In this document: in pieces, positions 23,218 through 31,290 of the stretch
Layout of the letters: every line of letters starts with the position of its first letter
How positions within the stretch are numbered: the stretch's first letter is position 1
Source of the DNA: Halomonas heilongjiangensis
Lineage (GTDB): Bacteria > Pseudomonadota > Gammaproteobacteria > Pseudomonadales > Halomonadaceae
Assembly: GCF_002879645.1 (NCBI RefSeq)
Contig: NZ_PNRE01000105.1
Location: 1-64,000 of the forward strand
Reading direction: 5' to 3'
Length of the DNA stretch: 64,000 bases
The notes under the pieces: generated by a model
What the model was told of the DNA's origin: nothing
What the model saw: the letters and a program-made list of their open reading frames with translations, nothing else
Database searches by the model: none
Program-made: the position numbers and the translations under genes

Positions 23218-26200
23218 TCAAACACCAAGAATGTTGCTCAGGCCGATCTCGGCCGGGACGGGCGCGCCGCCTTGCACGCGGATGTTGCCGGTGCTGGTGT
23301 TGCCCATGACGATGGCCTGCTCGACCTGGGGATGCAGATGCAGGGTGTCGAGGTCACCCGGGGCGATGAGCCGGTTGTGGCTGGCGTCGAGCGTGCGCGC
23401 GGCGAGGCGGCCGAGTAGCGGTTCCCGCTCCCCACCACCTTCGCCCACGACCTCGCAGTGGTTGTCGGCGAACAGGCAATGATCGACCGAAGCGCATTGG
23501 TTGAGCGGCACGGCAGTGAGGTGGCCGCGCAACTGGTTGCCGCGAATGGACACGTTCGAGCGTCGCAGGGGCAGGGCAATCGCCGCTGTGGCGGTGAGCA
23601 GATAGGCGGCGTCGGCGGCGACGAAGTAGCTGGCGGCGGCGAAGTGGGTGACCGCGCCGAGGGGTTCCGGCGCAATATTGATGGCGTGCCACTCGATGAC
23701 GTTGGGCTGCTGGTCGTCGTCCTCGAGGCGCTCGATGCTGTTGTCGTCGACGGCCACTCGATCGAAGGGGGGGAGCAGGCGGGCCGCGCTGACGGGAGCG
23801 CTGATGCGATCGGGCCCGATGCCGTAGAAGCAATTGCCGGCCATGCGCAACTGGCCGACGGCGCCAGCGCGCAAGGCGTCGATGCCGGGGCTGGCGATGG
23901 CCTGCCGCGCGACGTTGGCGATCACGTTGTCGAGGACATCGCCGTGCTGTACGCGGATCAGCTGCACGCCGGCGAAGGCGGTGTCGGCGTCGTTCAGCGC
24001 CTGGCCGAGGTTGAGGCAGCGGTTGCCGGTGAAGCTCAGATGACCGCTGGTGGCGCCATCGCCCATGACCAGTGCCCCCAGCCCCATGCCGTCGATCAGG
24101 TTGCCGGCGATGATCGCCAGCTCGACGCGATGGCTGATGACGATGCCGTTACCCTGCAGGGCCAGCAGGCGGTTGCCGGTGATGCGCACATGATCCAGCG
24201 CCACCGGGTCGAGCCCTTCCTCAAGCACGATGCCGTCGCCGCTGCGGTTACCGGCGCCGGCGATCTCGTTGCGCTCGATGGTCAGCCCATCCACGCCGGC
24301 GCGGATGCCGTGTCCCGAGGTATAGATCACATTGTCCGCGATGGTCATCGGCGAGCCGGGCAGCACCGCACCGGTGGCGACGATGGCGGCCTGGTTGCCC
24401 ACCAGCATGAGGTTACCCTCGATGCGCGTGTTGCCGTAGTGCAGGCTAGTGCCGTCGAGACTCACCCCACGCTGGCTGCAGAAGAAGAGGTTGCGCGCGA
24501 TACGCAACTCCCCGGTGAGCACATGGCTGCGATCGCCACCCGCCACGTTGGCGATACCGCGTTCGGCCACGAGGGCGCAGTCGGCAATGCTCATGCCGAG
24601 CAGGTTGCCGCTCAGGCCGATGCCCACACTCGTACTGTCGCCCACCGCCAGACCCAGCACGTTGAGGTGCTCGAGGCGCAGGTCGACGACATTGCGCGCG
24701 GCGATGACACTGGTGACGCCCGAACCGCTGCTCGAGCCGATCAAGGTGAGATTTTCCAGCGCCACGCCGGTGCTGTCGGTGATCTCGACGAGGCCGCCGG
24801 GCTGGCTGCCGACCAGCAGCGTGCCCCAGCCCTGGCCGCGCAGCCGCAGTGAGCGGGCGCCATCGATGTTGAGCGGGGCGGCGATGGCGTAGCTGCCGAT
24901 GCCAAGACAGACCGTGCCGCCGATGTCCTTGATGCTGTCGATGGCCTGTTGCAGCGTGGCGGTGCCGCCGTTGTGCCCTTCGGCGCTGACGCAAATGCTG
25001 CAGTCGCAGCCTTCGCCCTCGACGATCGGCGGCCACAGCACGCGGCAGTCGGTCTCGGTATCGGGGAAGGTGACGACGGCCAGGCGCGCATGGTGATGAT
25101 GGATACCCAGCGGCGGGGCGTCATCGAGGAGCTCGATGGTGGCATCGACGCTGCGTGCAGCGAACACCCAGTGGTCGCCGCTCTTGAAGTCGCCGCCGGC
25201 CGGGGCGAGGTCGAAATCGACGAGGATGCCGTGTTCGAGGAACAGACGGGTGCCGGCAGCGGGGATGACGATGTCGCCCGCGCTGGCGGCGGCGTCGAGA
25301 TCCTGCACCGAGGTGCCGTCCTCGCGTCGCACCTGGCCGGACTGGTCCCAGCGGCGTACGCGAGTGTTGCGCAAGGCGTCGGTGGCTTGCTGGGCATCGG
25401 TGGGAAACAGACCGGCGGACAGCGGCGACTCGAATTCCAGGGTACGGGCGGTTTCGTCCACGCCACCGGCCACGCGGATGCGGCGCAGTTCGCCGGGCAG
25501 GCCGTGTAGCTCGCGCCAGTCGTCGGTCACCTCTACCCAGTCGCCGTCATGGAAGCGCAGCAGGTCGTCGCGGCCGATGCTCTCGACCGTGACGCGATCG
25601 CGCGCCGGGTTGATATGGGTGACCCGCGAGGCCACCGTGGCGTTGTCGCGTGACCACTTGAAGGTGGCCATCCCCAGCGCGCCGCCGGTGTGCACTTCCA
25701 CGCGGTAGAGCTGATTTTCCAGCCCGCGATAGCCGGCGGCCGGCGGCACCTGGCAGGGGTCGGGATCGAAGCCGGGGTCGCCGATGGCGGTGGTCAGCCG
25801 CGCCGCCGAGGGCGCCGTGGCTTCCTGCCAGCCAGGGATCTCCTCGACCGGCGTGGCGCAGGTGACGCTGCCCACCTCGGGCAGAACCTTGACCTGCCAT
25901 ACGGTCTGGCGCCGGCCGGTGGTGTCGATGCCGACGGCCTTTTCGATGAGGTCGGGCTCCTGCAGGGGGGTGACATCGCGCTGCCACACATCCAGATACA
26001 CCAGGTGCGGGCCGCCGTCGGGCAGCGCGGGCGGCTCGGGATAATAGGGTTGGGCGCCGTAGTCGAGCGGTGTGGTGCCGGTCGACTCGGCGAGGCGCGG
26101 CTCCCAGGCCTCGGGCGCGCCGCCATGATTCTCCGCCAGCAGACCGTCGACATAGACCCGACCCGCGCCGATGGTGAGTCCGCCACCGCTGGCCTCGATG

Positions 26201-26406
26201 CGGAAGCCATCCGGCGTGATCCGCGGCACGATGCCACTCCCCGGGGCGCCGCCGAAGGTATCCAGCGTGCCGGCCTGCAGGCGGCGCGCGAGTTGGGCGA
26301 TCCATTCGTTCCAGTCGGCGTCCAACTGGACGCGGCCCTGCTGCATGACGACCCCGAGAAAATCCTTGCGGGCGTCGAAGCGGATACGGCTCAGATCGAA
26401 GCTCAT
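23218..26406 (-). CDS. DUF6519 protein with right-handed beta-helix (eCIS)
   Basis: The 1062-residue protein begins with the DUF6519 domain (FDLSRIRFDARKDFLGVVMQ, QLDADWNEW), which is typical of eCIS and tail-like clusters. A Cys cluster CDCSIC lies near residue 465, followed by a pectate-lyase-like beta-helix to about residue 1040, seen as repeated short strands with Asn/Gly turns (RIAGNLIDG, ITGNRLLA, IRGNQLRG). Such beta-helices act as spikes or glycan-binding or depolymerising tail parts. AAGGAG precedes the ATG. Function as an exterior tail appendage is inferred from fold and position; no catalytic residues can be assigned. Confidence 0.85.
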   Translation of the reverse strand: MSFDLSRIRFDARKDFLGVVMQQGRVQLDADWNEWIAQLARRLQAGTLDTFGGAPGSGIVPRITPDGFRIEASGGGLTIGAGRVYVDGLLAENHGGAPEAWEPRLAESTGTTPLDYGAQPYYPEPPALPDGGPHLVYLDVWQRDVTPLQEPDLIEKAVGIDTTGRRQTVWQVKVLPEVGSVTCATPVEEIPGWQEATAPSAARLTTAIGDPGFDPDPCQVPPAAGYRGLENQLYRVEVHTGGALGMATFKWSRDNATVASRVTHINPARDRVTVESIGRDDLLRFHDGDWVEVTDDWRELHGLPGELRRIRVAGGVDETARTLEFESPLSAGLFPTDAQQATDALRNTRVRRWDQSGQVRREDGTSVQDLDAAASAGDIVIPAAGTRLFLEHGILVDFDLAPAGGDFKSGDHWVFAARSVDATIELLDDAPPLGIHHHHARLAVVTFPDTETDCRVLWPPIVEGEGCDCSICVSAEGHNGGTATLQQAIDSIKDIGGTVCLGIGSYAIAAPLNIDGARSLRLRGQGWGTLLVGSQPGGLVEITDSTGVALENLTLIGSSSGSGVTSVIAARNVVDLRLEHLNVLGLAVGDSTSVGIGLSGNLLGMSIADCALVAERGIANVAGGDRSHVLTGELRIARNLFFCSQRGVSLDGTSLHYGNTRIEGNLMLVGNQAAIVATGAVLPGSPMTIADNVIYTSGHGIRAGVDGLTIERNEIAGAGNRSGDGIVLEEGLDPVALDHVRITGNRLLALQGNGIVISHRVELAIIAGNLIDGMGLGALVMGDGATSGHLSFTGNRCLNLGQALNDADTAFAGVQLIRVQHGDVLDNVIANVARQAIASPGIDALRAGAVGQLRMAGNCFYGIGPDRISAPVSAARLLPPFDRVAVDDNSIERLEDDDQQPNVIEWHAINIAPEPLGAVTHFAAASYFVAADAAYLLTATAAIALPLRRSNVSIRGNQLRGHLTAVPLNQCASVDHCLFADNHCEVVGEGGGEREPLLGRLAARTLDASHNRLIAPGDLDTLHLHPQVEQAIVMGNTSTGNIRVQGGAPVPAEIGLSNILGV

Positions 26407-26419
26407 GATGCGTGCTCCT

Positions 26420-28495
26420 TCACGATTCGTAGAAGATCCCGGCGTGCAGACTCACCCGCAGGTACTCGGCGAGACGGATGCGCAGGTTGGTTTCGCGCTG
26501 CGCGCCATGGAGATGGTGGAACACGCCCATTTCGCTCTCGTCGTCGGCGCCGTGCCGGATCTCGACGGGCGTGGAGGTGGTGAGCTGGCCGTAGGCAGGC
26601 GTGCCGTAGTGCAGCGAGGTGAAGCGTGGTGCGATGCGCCACGCCGCCTGCGCCGAATCCGGCTGGCAGCGGTGGCGTGCCGGCACGATGGCGTCATGCG
26701 GCAGCCACGAGAAGCGTACGCAGCCGACCTGCTTGCGCGCCGCGCGCACCGGCGCGGCCCAGCTGTCACCACCGGCCAGCGTGGCGAGCAGGATGCTGTT
26801 GGAGATCAGTTCCACCTCCCGGGCGTGCACCTTGCCGACCACCGTGCAGGCGACCAGCGACAGAGCCGCCCCGGGGGCGGCGTCGTCCATGGCGGCGAAG
26901 GCCACGCCGTCGCTGGCCGTGGCGTCGATCAGGCTGTCGCTGGCCGTGAGGCTGGCACGCTCGTGGCTGCGAATGCCGCCGACGATGCAGCGCTCTAGTG
27001 TGGTCTCCAACCCGGCGAGGGCCAATTGCAGGCTGGGTAGCGTGGGCTGCACGGGAGTGCCGTCGGGGTGGAGCGCGATGCCCGGCACCAGCGTGCAGTG
27101 GCGCAGATCGAGCCGTGCCAGGGCGTTGCCGGCGACGTCGGGGACGCCCAGCGGGGCGCCGCTGATCAGCAGACCATTGAGCGTGCAGGCGGCGTGCTCG
27201 CCGCCGGTGATGGTCAGTTCACTCAGGTCGAGCGCCGGACGACGCCCATTGGCGGCCCGGATCTCCACACTGCCATCCGCCGCCACCTCGAGGGTCAATG
27301 CCCCGACATAGCGGCGGTTGTCGGTGATCTCGACCACGCCGTTGCCGGCGATGGCGGTGAGCGCCGCGGCGAGGGTGGGGTGGTCGTTCGGCACACGCAC
27401 CACGCTGGCGCCGTCGGGTGGAGTAGGCAGGCTCCCGCCGCGTTCGTATTCGCCGCCACCGATGTCGGCACTGAAGCCTTCGTGCCAACTGAGACGCACA
27501 TCGGCGGGATCGGGCGCGTCCAGAGGCAGGGCGATGCGACCGAGCACCGGGTCGATGGCATAGATGCCGTCGGGCGGCGGGGTGTGCGCCCAACTGCCGG
27601 CGTCGTCGGCGAGGTTGCAGATGTGCACCTGGTCGCGCTCGATCGGCGAGCCGTCCACCGTGAGGATGAGGCTCGGCTGGGGATTGTCGAGCGGGGCCCC
27701 GGCGCTGGCCCGTTCGCCATAATGGCGGGCCAGGTGGGCGTGCAGGCGGCGGCGTGACAGTGGCCAGGGCACGTTGTCCGGCTCCGCCAGATGGGTGATG
27801 TCGTCCTCCGCGACGGGGCGGTTGTACAGCGGCAGGTCGTGGTTGAGCGGGCTGGCCCGGTAGCGCCGCGCGCCATCGCGGAAGGTGGACGACTCGCGGT
27901 GCGGATAGGCCTGGATGCGCCACAGGTGCAGGCCGACATTGGGAATGTTGTGGCGCCCGCGGCCGGATTCGATGCGCCGCACATCCACCGTGCGGTTGGC
28001 CGTCTCGAAGGCGGTGCCGATCCATTCGAGCGGTTCGCCGTGGCGTAGATCGGGCGACTGCCGATTGTGCGGCCGGGGATGGTTCATGTATTGGGTGGTG
28101 CAGAGGCGCTGAAAGTATTCGACCGCCCGCGCGTCCCAGCCCGTGACATCGCGGGCGAGCTGCTCGAGCACCAGCACGGTGCCCTTGCGCCGGCGCAGCG
28201 CGATGGTGTGTGCCACCTCGGCACGCGGGCTGGCCACCCTGGCCACCCGGTGCAGGCTGCGGTAGCCGATCAGGTCGCCGATGTAGGGCACGACCCAGTC
28301 CGCGCAGGTTTCGATGAACAGGTCGTCATGCAGTTGGTCGAGGCTCTCCTCGGCCACACTGAGCTGCTCGGCGAGTACCGCGATGAACTCCTCCAGCGGG
28401 CCGCGCGGCAGGCCGCTGGCCTGCGCCAGTTCGGCATCGCGGATGCGATGGATCGCCGGCAGCAGCGCGAACAACGTCTGGGCATCGACGCTCAC
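26420..28495 (-). CDS. eCIS tail protein (TIGR02242-like N-terminus) with beta-solenoid C-terminus
   Basis: The 691-residue protein starts with a phage tail-protein domain (LLPAIHRIRDAE, DDLFIETCADWVVPYIGDLIG, about 10-90) of the kind that follows the large baseplate proteins in eCIS clusters. Residues about 385-600 form a beta-helix-like stretch (short repeated strands such as TLNGLLISG, LRHCTLVPG). The C-terminal 70 residues (FTSLHYGTPAYGQL...LHAGIFYES) are a conserved end. Start is GTG 28495, four bases inside the preceding gene. It may join the baseplate to a spike or fibre; there is no separate tail-fibre gene. Confidence 0.82.
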   Translation of the reverse strand: MSVDAQTLFALLPAIHRIRDAELAQASGLPRGPLEEFIAVLAEQLSVAEESLDQLHDDLFIETCADWVVPYIGDLIGYRSLHRVARVASPRAEVAHTIALRRRKGTVLVLEQLARDVTGWDARAVEYFQRLCTTQYMNHPRPHNRQSPDLRHGEPLEWIGTAFETANRTVDVRRIESGRGRHNIPNVGLHLWRIQAYPHRESSTFRDGARRYRASPLNHDLPLYNRPVAEDDITHLAEPDNVPWPLSRRRLHAHLARHYGERASAGAPLDNPQPSLILTVDGSPIERDQVHICNLADDAGSWAHTPPPDGIYAIDPVLGRIALPLDAPDPADVRLSWHEGFSADIGGGEYERGGSLPTPPDGASVVRVPNDHPTLAAALTAIAGNGVVEITDNRRYVGALTLEVAADGSVEIRAANGRRPALDLSELTITGGEHAACTLNGLLISGAPLGVPDVAGNALARLDLRHCTLVPGIALHPDGTPVQPTLPSLQLALAGLETTLERCIVGGIRSHERASLTASDSLIDATASDGVAFAAMDDAAPGAALSLVACTVVGKVHAREVELISNSILLATLAGGDSWAAPVRAARKQVGCVRFSWLPHDAIVPARHRCQPDSAQAAWRIAPRFTSLHYGTPAYGQLTTSTPVEIRHGADDESEMGVFHHLHGAQRETNLRIRLAEYLRVSLHAGIFYES

Positions 28496-31290
28496 GGCAG
28501 CACCTCCAGTTCGAGGGAATCGTCCGCCAGCGTGAGCAGCTCGGCGGCCGGTGGCAGGCCGGTCAACGAGGCCACGGGCAGGCTGGCGAACAGGCGCGGC
28601 ACCACGGCCGGCGCCTGGCCGAGCCGGTGCAGCCGGGTGACGTGCACCGCCACCACGCCCTTGACGGCCTGGGCCTCGGCGGCCACTTCATCTACCGTCA
28701 CGGTCTGGCCGAAGTCGCGGCGCGCGAAGCCGAAGTGCGCGCGCAGCCGGGCCGCCATGGCGTCGAGCACGGTATCGGGCTCGAAGGCGTCGCCCACCTT
28801 GACCGCTAGTCGGCAGCGGAAGCGTGCATCGGCGTAATTGACCAGGCGCAGCGGCACCAGCGGGTCACCATAGCGGGTGAGCGCGTCGCTCAGGTGGTGA
28901 AAGGTGTCACTCGACTCGGGCACCACGGCACCATCCCCGCCGGCGATGGTGAGGAAGACCCCGCGTGCCGGGCCGGTCGGAATCCACAGCGCATGCGCCT
29001 TGTCGATGCCGGCGAAGGTGCGGGCGAAGTCGGCGTAGTCCTCGATCGACACCGCCCGCTCGAGCGTGAGCACGGTGAGCGGCGCGTTGTCGCGGGCACG
29101 GTCGCGGGGCTCGGCGTCCTCACCGCCGGTGGCCGGGGCCGGGTTGGTGGCCTCGCTGACTCCCAGCGGGCGCGAGAGCAGGGTGGTGAGCTTGCCGGCG
29201 TCCAGATTGCCCGCCGCGCCCAGGCCCTTGCGGTAGCGCACGCGCACGTTGCTCTCGCCGCTGGGCAGGCGCGTGCCTTCCCGCCCGTCGCCGAACCGCA
29301 CGCTGGTGTGCCCGGCGTCGTCCTGCGACGTCTCGTAGCGGCGCGCGTCGGGCGCCGCCCGGTAAAGGGTGGGCACCTCGGTCCACAGTACATCGTCGAT
29401 GCGCACTTCCAGCGTCGAGGCACGCCCGCTCGGCGTGTTGGCACCGACGAAGGTCAGCGGCGCCTGGTTCAGTACGAAGCGCTGGTCGGGTGTGCTGGCG
29501 TCGCCGCTGCCGAGGAGGGCCTCGACGGTCTCGCCATGGGTGGCGGGGGCGACATTGGCGTTGAGGCGCAGCGTGGCGCGCGCATAGACGTGTTGCAACG
29601 GCGCCTGGAGCTTGAGGTGGCTGTGGTCGCGGTCGTGGCTGATCGGGTCGTGTGCGGTGTCGATATAGGCGATTTCCGTCACGCTCGCATCATCCTTGGC
29701 GTTGGCGGCGAGCCGGATATCACTGCCCTTGGCGACCAGGGTGCCACGGCGCCCGTCGCGGTCCAGCAGATTGAGTCGCAGGGTCACGTGGGCGAGGCCG
29801 ATCAGCGCGGCGAACGTCTCGGCAGCGAGCGCGACCGGCGTGGTGCCGATCAGGCGGGCGGCCGGGGCAAGCAGGAATAGTTCGTCCCCCGCGTCGAGCG
29901 CCGTGCTGCCGCCCTCGTCGAGGACGAGCGACAGCCCGGTGGCCTGGGCGGTCAGGGCGATACGCTGGCGTTGGCCGCTCAGGGCCAGCGGCTGGCCGGG
30001 CTGCAGGCCTTCCACGCGGCGACCCAGGGTGAGGGCATCGCCATGCACCGGGTGAGCCAGCGGCGTGTCGACCGTGGCCAGCCGTTCGCTGTGGGCCAGC
30101 ACCAGGGTGCGGCGCAGCGGGTAGCGGCTGGCCGTGAGGTTCTCCGTGGTGTCGGGGGTGATGCGCGTGACCTTGGCGGAGATCCCGAAGGCGTTGCGGC
30201 TGCGATGCATGACCTTGCTCGCGCGATACAGCTCGGTGTAACCGGGCAACGCGGCGCTGCCCAGGCCGGGCTCGTTGGAGACCAGCGCGATCCAGCTACC
30301 GGCGGTGATCTCGGGGTTGTCGGTGTCGAGATCGATCGCATCCGGGTCGATCGCAAAGTTCTTCCACTGCCAGGGGGTGATGTCCGTGTCGATCCGCTGA
30401 CGGATATTCGAGCCCCGGAGGCTCATCAGATTGGGATCGGGGGCATTGTGGCCGAACAGGGCGGTGTGCTGGCGGAAGGCGTATACCCGGACATCGGCGC
30501 TGGCCGGGCTCATGGCCGGGAAGACGCTGCCGAGCGGATGGTCCCAGCGCACGCGGGTGCGGCCGTTGGCGTTGTCGGGCTCGACGCCGGCCAGCACGCG
30601 CACATCCCAGCGCTCGCTGCCGGGGTCGCTCAGGCGGTCGGCGCCGACGATCAGGAGGGCATCGCCGGGCTGCAACCGGGTGACCACGCCGTCGAGCCAC
30701 AGCGCCGTGTCGCCGAACTGGGGCCGCCAGGGCGTGACCGTCTGCACCGCTATCGCGTTCCAGTCGGCGCGCGCGGGCACCGCGGCGACGGTCTCGAAGG
30801 TCTGCGCCTCCTCGTCCTGACCGGGCACGCTCTGCACGCGGGTACCGGCCGGGATGGTGATGGACTCGACCGGCGCGCCCGGAGTGGCTTGCAGGGTGAA
30901 GGCGAGGTGTGTGCCCGCGGCCACGCCCGGTGCCGGTTGGTAGCCGATCAGCCGCGCCATCTCCAGCACCGACAGGCGCTCGGTAGCGGTGCGCAGGTAG
31001 TGCTCGTTGGCGATGCGCTCGGTGTAGAAGCCGAGCACCTCGAGGGAACTGGCCAGGGCGTCGCCGAGCGCGAGGGTCAGGTCGCTTTCCTCGCGGGAGG
31101 TGAGGGCCGCCAGCGCAGGGTAGTCGGCGCTCGACAGGCGCGCGCGTATCGACTCGAGGAAGTCGCCATGGCGGCCGATGCGGTAGGCGATAGCGCTGAG
31201 CCCCGGCGGGTTGTCGAGGCGCCGCGGCGTGGCGGCGTCGATGCCGGCGCAGCAGTGGCAATCGGGCGTCAGGGGTCGGACCGGGCTCAT
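28492..31290 (-). CDS. Putative eCIS baseplate assembly protein (gpJ-like), copy 2
   Basis: The 932-residue protein is a large baseplate wedge protein of the TIGR02243 type related to Afp/PVC baseplate components and phage gpJ. It has a Cys-rich start (DCHCCAG near residue 10), an N-terminal helical region (FLESIRARLSS, ALGDALASSLEVLGFYTERIANE) and gpJ-like C-terminal segments (GDGREGTRLPSGESNVRVRY, ALTRYGDPLVPLRLVNYAD). ATG 31290 shares its A with the stop of the previous gene (TGATG). With the 862-residue neighbour it would build the hexagonal baseplate ring. Confidence 0.88.
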   Translation of the reverse strand: MSPVRPLTPDCHCCAGIDAATPRRLDNPPGLSAIAYRIGRHGDFLESIRARLSSADYPALAALTSREESDLTLALGDALASSLEVLGFYTERIANEHYLRTATERLSVLEMARLIGYQPAPGVAAGTHLAFTLQATPGAPVESITIPAGTRVQSVPGQDEEAQTFETVAAVPARADWNAIAVQTVTPWRPQFGDTALWLDGVVTRLQPGDALLIVGADRLSDPGSERWDVRVLAGVEPDNANGRTRVRWDHPLGSVFPAMSPASADVRVYAFRQHTALFGHNAPDPNLMSLRGSNIRQRIDTDITPWQWKNFAIDPDAIDLDTDNPEITAGSWIALVSNEPGLGSAALPGYTELYRASKVMHRSRNAFGISAKVTRITPDTTENLTASRYPLRRTLVLAHSERLATVDTPLAHPVHGDALTLGRRVEGLQPGQPLALSGQRQRIALTAQATGLSLVLDEGGSTALDAGDELFLLAPAARLIGTTPVALAAETFAALIGLAHVTLRLNLLDRDGRRGTLVAKGSDIRLAANAKDDASVTEIAYIDTAHDPISHDRDHSHLKLQAPLQHVYARATLRLNANVAPATHGETVEALLGSGDASTPDQRFVLNQAPLTFVGANTPSGRASTLEVRIDDVLWTEVPTLYRAAPDARRYETSQDDAGHTSVRFGDGREGTRLPSGESNVRVRYRKGLGAAGNLDAGKLTTLLSRPLGVSEATNPAPATGGEDAEPRDRARDNAPLTVLTLERAVSIEDYADFARTFAGIDKAHALWIPTGPARGVFLTIAGGDGAVVPESSDTFHHLSDALTRYGDPLVPLRLVNYADARFRCRLAVKVGDAFEPDTVLDAMAARLRAHFGFARRDFGQTVTVDEVAAEAQAVKGVVAVHVTRLHRLGQAPAVVPRLFASLPVASLTGLPPAAELLTLADDSLELEVLP

